From an uncultured Alphaproteobacteria bacterium (lineage in GTDB: Bacteria > Pseudomonadota > Alphaproteobacteria > Micropepsales > Micropepsaceae): 33,651 bases of DNA. The stretch lies in contig CAIUCH010000006.1 of NCBI GenBank assembly GCA_903897605.1, positions 1-33,651 of the forward strand, read 5' to 3'. The notes beneath the pieces were generated by a model. It had not been told where the DNA came from and made no database searches. It saw only the letters and a program-made list of their open reading frames with translations. Positions 1 through 6,852 of the stretch are shown here, piece after piece (within the stretch, counting starts at the first letter, position 1; every line of letters begins with the position of its first letter). Made by a program: the position numbers and the translations under genes.

Positions 1-139
1 CCACACTCATCGCTGGGATATCGGCCACCAGCGCCAGAAGCAATCTGCTGGCCGCCCGATCCGCCGGTCAGCAACAAGGTGGCGCAAACGCCGCCACTGA
101 ACTAACATCGCAACTGGACCACTCAGTGGGGGCCGGTCA
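1..139. mobile_element. Possible terminal fragment of an IS21-like insertion sequence
   Basis: This stretch has no convincing coding frame. The frame of the downstream synthetase fragment is closed by a TGA at 98-100. It contains the imperfect palindrome CCACTCAGTGG at 119-129 and two copies of CCGGTCA (63-69 and 133-139). From memory, not from a search, the text around 111-139 resembles the ends of IS21-family elements of alphaproteobacteria, and it ends in CA at 138-139 as those elements do. Homology to acyl-CoA synthetase resumes directly after 139. No transposase gene is in view because the window begins here. It could equally be a diverged non-coding remnant. Confidence 0.3.
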
Positions 140-574
140 GGCGAAAACGAGAATACGTTTATCGCGCCCGATCGCGTGGCCACTGGCGACATCGGAAAGT
201 TCGACGCCGATGGCTATCTGTATCTGCTGGGACGAAAAAAAGAATTGATCGTAACGCCGGCGGGATACAAGATTCATCCGGAAATGCTGGAAGGCGAGTT
301 GAACGCCTGCGACGACATCGTTCAATCGGTCATTTTCCAGAAACCGGGCCTGTCGCATCTCACCTGTGTGGTGGTGGCGGGCGAGGATCGCTCCGAAAGC
401 GCGGTCCAGCGCATCCGCAAATATGTCGATGTCACCATGGCGGGCAAAAAGGTCCGGATCGGAGAAATTGCTTTCGCCGAAGAACCTTTTTCGAAGGAAA
501 ACGGGATGCTGCGGCCCAACCTGAAGCTGAACAGAAAGGGAATAGCCGCCAAATATATCACGGCGTCATCCTGA
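140..574 (+). pseudogene. C-terminal fragment of an acyl-CoA synthetase (AMP-dependent ligase)
   Basis: This open frame encodes only the C-terminal lid region of an AMP-forming acyl-CoA synthetase. The motifs TGDIGKFDADGYLYLLGRKK and VTPAGYKIHPEMLE match the family's hinge and A8 region (usual forms TGD(I/L)G...DGYL and GRKK(E/D)xI). Full-length enzymes have about 500-650 residues, including the N-terminal ATP- and acyl-binding domain, which is missing here. Reading back in frame, there is a stop at 98-100 and no family resemblance before about 140. The only usable start is GTG at 176, in the middle of a conserved motif and with no ribosome-binding site. It is therefore probably the broken 3' end of a gene interrupted by an insertion or rearrangement. 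Activity is unlikely because the adenylation core is absent. Confidence 0.65.
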
Positions 575-647
575 GATCCGGCATAGCCATCCAAAGGCGT
601 GCTCCAGATAGGCACCGCCACCATCGCGACTGATCAGCGCCAGACGC

Positions 648-1025
648 TTAACTGCCGAGCACCTTTACAAGGCCGACAATGTGGCGGCGCAAAATCGGAT
701 CGTCGATGCCCATGAAGCCGTGAATCAGCGTTCGCCCTTCGGGCGTTTTTGCGAACCGGGCAAGGTCTTTGCTGGTCCCTGTATTTGTGGATTGCGGGCC
801 TTCGATCACCATCAACTCGCCGACGGATATATTCAGGAATCGGGCGATCTTGATCAGCGTGGCCGCGGAAATGCGGTTGGTCCCGTTCTCGTATTTCTGG
901 ACCTGCTGGAAGGAAACTCCCAACTGCTTGCCCATTGCGGTCTGTGAGATATTGGCGCGCTGGCGGTAAGATTTAAGGCGTCCACCGATCGCTTTATCAA
1001 TGGTGTGTGTATTGACCTTCGGCAC
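648..1025 (-). CDS. XRE-family helix-turn-helix transcriptional regulator
   Basis: This is a small DNA-binding protein of 125 residues. A classic XRE/Cro-type HTH lies at about residues 13-67, including SQTAMGKQLGVSFQQVQKYE followed by NGTNRISAATL and FLNISVGEL. The C-terminal half is a short tail with no recognised effector domain. This type is common in alphaproteobacteria, often in several paralogues. I chose the GTG at 1023-1025 because GGGGG lies six bases upstream and the HTH begins soon after. The same frame stays open to 1226, but that would add a low-complexity leader overlapping the end of the aminotransferase. The gene lies downstream of the aminotransferase on the same strand, after 178 bases. 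Its targets cannot be told from the sequence. Confidence 0.8.
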   Translation of the reverse strand: MPKVNTHTIDKAIGGRLKSYRQRANISQTAMGKQLGVSFQQVQKYENGTNRISAATLIKIARFLNISVGELMVIEGPQSTNTGTSKDLARFAKTPEGRTLIHGFMGIDDPILRRHIVGLVKVLGS

Positions 1026-1203
1026 TATACGCCCCCGATAATGGCGGCGCCTAACACACAGCGCCGCCGCCACGATATGGCGTCCCGCAGGCCCTTGTCC
1101 AGTTGACCTTGCGGCAGGCCCCGTGGACGGGGGGCTGGTTTTCGGCCACTGCGTGAAATTTTGAGCCTGGTCTACCGTTTCCGAAGCAATGAACCGGCGT
1201 TGG

Positions 1204-2535
1204 TCAAGCGGCCTGGCGGATGGCACTCGATAGCTTGGACACCATGGTTTCGATCTGGCCGCGTTCCAGGATCAGGGGTGGTGACAGGGCGATGATGTCA
1301 CCGGTGACACGGACCAGCAGGCCATCGGCAAAACATTTGACGAAGGTTTCATAGCCGCGAGCCCCCGCCGCCCCGGGCCGCGATTTCAATTCTATGCCGG
1401 CAATGAGGCCGATGGTGCGGATGTCCACCACATGCGGCAGGTTTTTCAGTCCGTGCATCTGATCGCGCCAGTCCGCCGCGAGGCTGGCGCCGCGCGTCAG
1501 CAATCCTTCTTTTTTATAGATATCCAAAGTCGCCAAACCGGCGGCGCAGGCGGCCGGATGTCCGGAATAAGTGTAGCCGTGGAACAGTTCGATTTGCTCA
1601 GGCGGCCCTTGCATCAAGGCGTCATGGACCGCACGGCTGGCAAAAACCGCGCCCATGGGAATCGCGCCATTGGTGAGGCCCTTGGCGGTGGTGACGAGAT
1701 CCGGAATGACTCCGAAATAATCGACGGCGAAGGGCGTGCCAAGGCGGCCGAAGCCGGTGATGACTTCATCGAAGATCAGCAGGATGCCGTATTTCCTGGT
1801 GATCTCGCGCAATCTTTCCAGATAGCCTTTGGGCGGCAGCAGCACACCGGTTGAACCTGCCACCGGCTCCACAATGACCGCCGCGATGGTCTCGGCGCCG
1901 TGCAGCGCCACCATTTTTTCCAGGTCGTCGGCCAGTTCCGCACCGTGTTCCGGCAGGCCGATGGAAAAGGCGTTGCGCGCCAGATCATGGGTGTGGCTGA
2001 GATGATCGCTTCCCGGCAGCAGAGGGAAGACCCGGCGATTGTTGACCAGCCCGCCGACCGAGATGCCGCCGAATCCAACGCCATGATAGCCGCGCTCGCG
2101 GCCGATCAGACGGGCACGGGTGCCCTGGCCGATGGCACGCTGATAGGCGACGGCAATCTTGAGCGCCGTGTCCACGGCCTCTGAGCCGCCTCCGGCGAAG
2201 AAGACGCGGTCGAGTTGCGCCGCCGCGCCGCCCGGCGCCATTGCCGCCAGTTTCTCGGCGAATTCGAAGGCGATCGGATGGCCCATCTGGAAGGAGGGTG
2301 CGTAGTCGAGCTTTTCCAGTTGCCGCGCCACCGCCTCGGTGATTTCGCGCCGGCCATGCCCGGCATTGACGCACCAAAGACCCGCGGTGCCGTCCAATAT
2401 CTGGTTGCCATCCACGTCGCGGTAATACATGCCCTGCGCGCTTTCGAGCAGGCGCGGGGCCTGCTTGAATTGCCGGTTGGCCGTGAACGGCATCCAGTAA
2501 TTTTCCAAGTTTCGCGTGTTGGCGGCCGCGGACAT
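1204..2535 (-). CDS. Class III aminotransferase, omega-amino acid (beta-alanine):pyruvate type
   Basis: This is a PLP-dependent fold-type I class III transaminase of 443 residues, the usual length for omega-amino-acid:pyruvate aminotransferases. The N-terminal NLENYWMPFTANRQFK is characteristic of that branch. Also visible are the glycine-rich cofactor site FFAGGGSEAVDTALK (about 112-126), the PLP-ring Asp in LIFDEVITGFGR (D256), and the Schiff-base lysine in TTAKGLTNGAIPMG (K285). It should transfer an amino group from beta-alanine or another omega-amino acid, or an amine, to pyruvate in the cytoplasm. The ATG at 2533-2535 is chosen because AAGGGGAAAG precedes it; the upstream extension to 2577 lacks family similarity. 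No pathway partner is adjacent, so the exact substrate is not determined. Confidence 0.85.
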   Translation of the reverse strand: MSAAANTRNLENYWMPFTANRQFKQAPRLLESAQGMYYRDVDGNQILDGTAGLWCVNAGHGRREITEAVARQLEKLDYAPSFQMGHPIAFEFAEKLAAMAPGGAAAQLDRVFFAGGGSEAVDTALKIAVAYQRAIGQGTRARLIGRERGYHGVGFGGISVGGLVNNRRVFPLLPGSDHLSHTHDLARNAFSIGLPEHGAELADDLEKMVALHGAETIAAVIVEPVAGSTGVLLPPKGYLERLREITRKYGILLIFDEVITGFGRLGTPFAVDYFGVIPDLVTTAKGLTNGAIPMGAVFASRAVHDALMQGPPEQIELFHGYTYSGHPAACAAGLATLDIYKKEGLLTRGASLAADWRDQMHGLKNLPHVVDIRTIGLIAGIELKSRPGAAGARGYETFVKCFADGLLVRVTGDIIALSPPLILERGQIETMVSKLSSAIRQAA

Positions 2536-2700
2536 TGCTTTCCCCTTATGAGATGGATGACGGCCTGGAGCCGGCACCAGTTCAATCTTGGCTCCGTTTA
2601 TAGCCTGACTTGCCGGTCATTGTCCGCTCGGCTTGCCGGCCCTCAAGCGGCTGCAAGGCGGGGCCGGGATTTGGGCATGGGTCGCTCTCACGGAATCCAA

Positions 2701-2722
2701 TATCCGGGAGCCTATTCGGATA
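2701..2722. repeat. Inverted repeat TATCCG-N10-CGGATA upstream of the DUF6496 gene
   Basis: Perfect 6-bp arms at 2701-2706 and 2717-2722 are separated by 10 bases, about 50 bases before the DUF6496 start codon and in the divergent gap with the aminotransferase. The spacing fits an operator for a dimeric regulator, but no regulator can be named and chance occurrence is possible. Confidence 0.3.
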
Positions 2723-2771
2723 CCATGGGTTTGGCCTCTGGGAATAATCAAGGCCTCAACGGAGGGTTCGC

Positions 2772-2981
2772 ATGGCCAGATACAGCCCTGGTGCGGCAAA
2801 AGATGTGGAGCGGGCGATGGAGCGCCTTAAGAAAGGCACGCTCAAAAGCGGCAAGGGCGGCAGGGGCGGGACGGTGAAAAGCAGAAAGCAGGCTATCGCC
2901 ATCGGCCTGTCCGAAGCGCGCAAGGAAGGTAAGAAAGTCCCCAAGAAGAATGTCGCGGGGAAGACAAAAAGCAAGCGCTGA
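2772..2981 (+). CDS. Small basic DUF6496-type protein
   Basis: This 69-residue protein is very rich in lysine, arginine and glycine. It begins MARYSPGAAKDVERAMERLK, as in the DUF6496 family of small proteins found in many proteobacteria, then has KSGKGGRGGTVKSRKQAIAIGLSEARKEGKK and a lysine-rich tail. There is no signal peptide or membrane segment. The start is well supported by GGAGG (2760-2764), seven bases before ATG. The family's function is not known to me. The SRKQAIAIGLSEAR segment and the basic tail suggest nucleic-acid association, but that is inference. It stands alone: the neighbour upstream is divergent and the acid phosphatase starts 123 bases downstream. Confidence 0.75.
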   Translation: MARYSPGAAKDVERAMERLKKGTLKSGKGGRGGTVKSRKQAIAIGLSEARKEGKKVPKKNVAGKTKSKR

Positions 2982-3003
2982 CGGGCGCCGCGCCGGCATT
3001 GCC

Positions 3004-3025
3004 ATGCGGACATGCATGCCCGCAT
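3004..3025. repeat. Near-perfect 22-bp palindrome after the DUF6496 gene
   Basis: Arms ATGCGG(A)CATG at 3004-3014 pair with CATG(C)CCGCAT at 3015-3025, with one mismatched pair. It lies 22 bases after the DUF6496 stop codon. A further GCCCG-CATC-CGGGC hairpin overlaps its right side. There is no T-tract, so it is not a standard intrinsic terminator. It could stabilise the mRNA end or be a protein-binding site. Confidence 0.4.
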
Positions 3026-3104
3026 CCGGGCGGGATTGCGGTCAGTGTCACCGAACCGACAAAGTGCTGTGCGATGGACCTAGTGAATTCTCGAGGGGCC
3101 CATC

Positions 3105-3812
3105 ATGTTGCAGTGTTTCCGCTATTTTCGCGCCGGCGCGTCGGCGCTCCTGTTTAGCGTTCTTCTGGCCGGGACGGCGCGCGCGGCGCTGCTGGACCCG
3201 ATGGAAATCGATGCGTCCCGTCTGTTGCCGCCGCCCCCGATGGCTGGCTCGGCGAAGGCAAACGACGAAGTCGCCGAGTTGCACGCCGTCATGGCGTCGG
3301 CATCAGCGCCTCTTGTGGAGCAGGCGCGGCGCGACGATGGTGACGAAAAGCCCGATCTCTTCAACACGGCGCTTGGGTTCGACATCACGGCGCTGGCCGC
3401 GACGAATAAGCTGCTGTCGGATATCGCCAATGAGGAAGAAACCGACAGCAAGACCGCCAAAGTCTATTTTCATCGCGACCGTCCCTGGATCGTCGATTCC
3501 GCGATCAAGACCTGTGTCGCGGTGCAACCCGGACCGGCGGCGACATCCTATCCGAGCGGCCACGCATCCTTGGGGTTCGCGATGGGCGTGGTGTTGGCAA
3601 CGTTGATACCCGAAAAAGCGCAAATCATTCTGGCGCGCTCTTCGGAATTCGCCGAAGATCGCCTGGTCTGCGGCATGCATTTCCGCAGCGACATCGTCGC
3701 CGGCCAGCAGTTCGGCACCACAATCGCGCTGCTGTTGATGCAGAAGCCCGCTTTCAAGGCCAAAATGGAAGCGGCGCGCGCGGAATTGCGAGCCGCCCAT
3801 TATATCGATTGA
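3105..3812 (+). CDS. Secreted class A-type non-specific acid phosphatase (PAP2 superfamily)
   Basis: This 235-residue protein has an N-terminal signal peptide (hydrophobic residues 12-23, likely cleavage after TARA at about 27), so it should act in the periplasm. It carries the three-part phosphatase signature of the PAP2/PhoN family: K-x6-RP (K119 to R126-P127, in KVYFHRDRPW), PSGH (150-153) and R-x5-H-x3-D (R186, H192, D196). These residues bind phosphate and include the histidine that forms the phospho-enzyme. The length fits class A acid phosphatases (about 230-250). The third motif reads EDR rather than the more usual SR at its start. The protein should release inorganic phosphate from organic monoesters. 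GAGGGG precedes the ATG. The gene ends at a strong terminator and appears monocistronic. Confidence 0.85.
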   Translation: MLQCFRYFRAGASALLFSVLLAGTARAALLDPMEIDASRLLPPPPMAGSAKANDEVAELHAVMASASAPLVEQARRDDGDEKPDLFNTALGFDITALAATNKLLSDIANEEETDSKTAKVYFHRDRPWIVDSAIKTCVAVQPGPAATSYPSGHASLGFAMGVVLATLIPEKAQIILARSSEFAEDRLVCGMHFRSDIVAGQQFGTTIALLLMQKPAFKAKMEAARAELRAAHYID

Positions 3813-3855
3813 CGCCTAACTCGGTCTCGGCTTGAACAGCTTTCCATTCCAAAGG

Positions 3856-3887
3856 AAGAAAGCCCGGCCGTGAGGCCGGGCTTTCTT
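3856..3887. terminator. Bidirectional intrinsic terminator
   Basis: A perfect 14-bp stem (3856-3869 with 3874-3887) closes a four-base GTGA loop. The inner stem is GC-rich and the outer stem is AAGAAA/TTTCTT, giving a T-rich tail on both strands. It lies 43 bases after the acid phosphatase stop and 22 bases after the FadL stop on the opposite strand, so it can end both convergent transcripts. Confidence 0.9.
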
Positions 3888-3908
3888 TTCAGAGATCGGC
3901 AATCGTGG

Positions 3909-5237
3909 CTACTGCCAGCGATAATCGAGAGCAAGGCCCAGGACATTCACATTGGATGCCGATGTGCCTATCAAGGTGCCGCGCAACGCGTTTCCGGTCA
4001 TGGCCGCCGTCTGGTTGATCGGTCGCGTATTGTCGAACAGGTGACCGAATGAGAGTTTCAGATCCATCGCAGGCGTAGCGTGCCAGGTAGCGCCGATGGC
4101 AACCCAGGTGCGGTTGGCGTCGGGAACGCGCGTCTCCAAGGTGGCGGACGGCGCAGGGGATTCATCCAGCGCCGCACCCACGCGAAGCGTCAGATCGTCG
4201 GTAGCGGCATATTCCGCGCCCACCGACGCCATCCAGCTGCTCTTCCAATTGGCAATGGTGACGTCGTTCGGTTGCGCCGGGTTGGCCGCGACGGCGGTCA
4301 GGTTCTTGAAACTGGACCAATCCGTCCAGTCGGCGGTCGCCAGAAAAGTCCAGCGCTCCAGGAATTGCTTGCGCAGGCTGAACTGAAGTTCGGCGGGTGT
4401 GGCAACCTTGGCCTTTGTTGTGGTGTTGGAAAGTAGCGTGGTGGCGCTGCGGATCGCGGCGCCCAACCCGGCGCTGTCGAGCGAGAAGTCCCATGAGCCG
4501 CTTAAAGTGTGATGCACGATTGAGCGATAGGACGCGCCCAGGGTCCAGCCGTCATCGAGTTCGGCACGTGCACCCAGCACAAAGCCATAACCCCAGCCGG
4601 ACGCATTGATGGTGGACGAGCCGTCCATGCCGCCGGGAACCGATCCCGGAATGGCGGACAGCGCCCCCAACGTGCCGATATCGACGGCGCTGGAGAGCGT
4701 GCCCTTGGCATATTGCGCTTGAATGCCGCCACCGATGGTGAAACCGGGCGCCAGATCATAGGCGACCACGGGCGTGATGTTGATGGTGGTGAGCTTGGTG
4801 CTCGTCCCGTGGTAACGCCCCGCCCATCCGATCGGATAGCGCGTGGCCAGGCCCCATGGCACCGAAACCGAAAACCCGACGGACCAGCGGTCGTCAAGCC
4901 GCTGGCGGATGGCGATATCGGGAATGATGGCGTTGCGAATGAAATCCTTGGGCTGGGCATTGCCACCCGCCGGCGTTCCCGCCGCGGTCAAGGCAGTGGT
5001 GTAATTCGCCGAGGAGCCGGGCATGATCGAGACGGCGCTGAGCGCGAAATCGCCGCCGCTCGTGCCTGCGGCCGCCGCCGGATTGTAAGCCAGGAATCCG
5101 GCATCGCTGGCGGTTGCGGCAGCACCCGCATAGGCCTCCCCCATTGCTTCGGTGCTTTGCTCGCGCAAGCCAAAGCCTGCCGCAAGGGCAGGGGTTGTAG
5201 GTAGAAGGCAAAGCAGAACTAAAGTTTGACGACGCAT
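3909..5237 (-). CDS. OmpP1/FadL-family outer-membrane channel
   Basis: This 442-residue protein has a signal peptide (cleavage near PALA|AGFG) followed by the FadL-type mature N-terminus GFGLREQSTEAMGEAYAGAA and the NPA motif in FLAYNPAAAAG. The rest has the alternating pattern of an outer-membrane beta-barrel, with repeated GxxxxWxxGxSYR-type strands and a C-terminus ending in an aromatic residue (LDYRWQ). Family members are 14-stranded barrels with an N-terminal plug that move long-chain fatty acids or other hydrophobic compounds across the outer membrane. The substrate here is unknown; beta-oxidation genes occur elsewhere in the window but are not linked. GGGGGA precedes the ATG. It is divergent from the histidine kinase across 163 bases. 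Confidence 0.88.
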   Translation of the reverse strand: MRRQTLVLLCLLPTTPALAAGFGLREQSTEAMGEAYAGAAATASDAGFLAYNPAAAAGTSGGDFALSAVSIMPGSSANYTTALTAAGTPAGGNAQPKDFIRNAIIPDIAIRQRLDDRWSVGFSVSVPWGLATRYPIGWAGRYHGTSTKLTTINITPVVAYDLAPGFTIGGGIQAQYAKGTLSSAVDIGTLGALSAIPGSVPGGMDGSSTINASGWGYGFVLGARAELDDGWTLGASYRSIVHHTLSGSWDFSLDSAGLGAAIRSATTLLSNTTTKAKVATPAELQFSLRKQFLERWTFLATADWTDWSSFKNLTAVAANPAQPNDVTIANWKSSWMASVGAEYAATDDLTLRVGAALDESPAPSATLETRVPDANRTWVAIGATWHATPAMDLKLSFGHLFDNTRPINQTAAMTGNALRGTLIGTSASNVNVLGLALDYRWQ

Positions 5238-5400
5238 ACTGGTCCCCCGGTTGGCCGGTTCGCGGAATTTGCCCGCACGGGCGTATGCTTCCGCTGAGTG
5301 TATAAAGAATTTTTTAACGCTGTCCGCTTGCCACTTTGTTTACCCACCGTGACCTAGGCTTTTGCGGTGGAGGCCGGGACTTTTCCCGTCTGTATGACCC

Positions 5401-6831
5401 ATGAGTGATAGTGGTATGGCGTCTGACGCGCTGGCCTATTCGAAGATATGGCTGCGTTTCTTCGATCCAGAGACCGAGCGCCGGTTCGCGCGCCGGGCTC
5501 TTATCGATTCCATGCTGTTCATCCGCATTTATCTGCTTGCGGGCATCCTACTTTATATTCTGTTCGGCCTGCTGGATGCGCGCGTCGGCGGCGGCGCCCT
5601 GACCACCATCTACATCATTCGCTACGCGATCTGCTGTCCCATATTGCTGACCAATTTCGCGCTGTCCTTCACTTCTTACTTCAAGAAGATAGGCCAGTAT
5701 GTGCTGGCGCTTCAGATGGCGGCGTCGGGATTGGGCGTGGTGGCGATGACGGCAATCATGCCCGCGCCGTTCAACAGCAATTACTATGCCGGCGTGATCA
5801 TGGTGGTGATTTATTGCGGCAGCTTCATCCGCGTGAATTTCATCCCCACCGTGCTGATTTCCCTGATGCTGGTCGGCGCCTATGAATTGTCGGCAGTTAT
5901 TCTGAATCCTTTGCCGACGATTGACTTGATCTCCAACAACTTCTTCCTGCTGATGGCGACCGGCGTTGGCTTGTTGTCGAGTTACATTCAAGAAACCCAG
6001 ACCCGCAAAGGTTATATTGCGCACCGCATCATCGAAGAGAAGAACGAGATCACCAACGTTCTTCTGGTCGAAGCCAACAAGGCCAATCATTCCAAGAGCG
6101 AATTCCTCGCCAATATGAGCCACGAGTTGCGTACGCCGCTCAATGCCATCATCGGCTTCTCGGATATCATGGACAAGGAAACCTTCGGCCCGGTGGGCAA
6201 TGCCCGCTATGCCTCCTACGTCAAGGACATCGCGGGAAGCGGCCATCACCTGCTGTCGATCATCAACGATATTCTGGATCTAGCCAAGGCGGAAGCCAAC
6301 AAACTCACTCTGGACGAACGTGAGATCGACCTGAACCAGATCGTGGCGGAAAGTATCCGCATGTGCGAACCCAAGGCGCAGCAGACCGGTATCGCAATCA
6401 CCGTCAAATCCTGTGCCGATCAGGTCGTGGTGCGCGCCGATGCCAAGCTGATGCTGCAGATACTGCTCAACCTGGTCTCCAATGCCGTCAAGTTCAGCCA
6501 TGAAGGCGGCGCCGTCGAAGTGGGGCTGGAGCTGGGCAATGATCGCTCGGTGACGATCGCGGTGCGCGACCAAGGCATCGGCATCCCCACCACCGATATC
6601 GAACGCGTGCTGCGTCCCTTCGAGCAGGTGGAAGATTCGCGGACCCGCGCCCATGGCGGCACGGGCCTCGGCTTGCCTTATGCGGTCAAGCTTGCCGAAT
6701 TGCATGGCGGCGCGCTCTGGATCGAAAGTCAGGTCAATGTCGGCACATCCGTGATGGTCGTGCTGCCGCGCGAACGCTTTGTCGCCTTGCGCGAAACGCC
6801 GCCGGGCGAAAAGCTCAAAGTCGCCGTCTGA
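5401..6831 (+). CDS. Membrane sensor histidine kinase
   Basis: This 476-residue kinase has about six predicted transmembrane helices (roughly residues 40-57, 68-90, 97-119, 128-142, 145-167, 177-195) with only short loops, so it probably senses something within or close to the inner membrane. A short coiled linker leads to the HisKA domain with the H-box FLANMSHELRTPLNAIIGFS; H241 is the predicted phosphorylated histidine. The ATPase domain has the N-box (LLNLVSNAVKFS), G1 (DQGIGIP), F (FEQVE) and G2 (GGTGLGLPYA). No receiver domain or adjacent response regulator is present, so it is an orphan here. Its 3' end is 21 bases from the convergent PilZ-methyltransferase gene. The start lacks a clear ribosome-binding site, and the ATG at residue 6 is an alternative. 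Confidence 0.88.
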   Translation: MSDSGMASDALAYSKIWLRFFDPETERRFARRALIDSMLFIRIYLLAGILLYILFGLLDARVGGGALTTIYIIRYAICCPILLTNFALSFTSYFKKIGQYVLALQMAASGLGVVAMTAIMPAPFNSNYYAGVIMVVIYCGSFIRVNFIPTVLISLMLVGAYELSAVILNPLPTIDLISNNFFLLMATGVGLLSSYIQETQTRKGYIAHRIIEEKNEITNVLLVEANKANHSKSEFLANMSHELRTPLNAIIGFSDIMDKETFGPVGNARYASYVKDIAGSGHHLLSIINDILDLAKAEANKLTLDEREIDLNQIVAESIRMCEPKAQQTGIAITVKSCADQVVVRADAKLMLQILLNLVSNAVKFSHEGGAVEVGLELGNDRSVTIAVRDQGIGIPTTDIERVLRPFEQVEDSRTRAHGGTGLGLPYAVKLAELHGGALWIESQVNVGTSVMVVLPRERFVALRETPPGEKLKVAV

Positions 6832-6852
6832 TCGCTGGCGCCAGCCAGGCCG

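Noticed and set aside
1119..1133. Small GC hairpin between the aminotransferase and XRE genes
   Set aside because: Only a 5-6 bp stem and no T-tract in the minus-strand direction, so I do not call it a terminator.
1026..1226. N-terminal extension of the XRE regulator
   Set aside because: The extension is proline/arginine-rich, overlaps the aminotransferase end, and a GTG with a good ribosome-binding site lies at the domain boundary.
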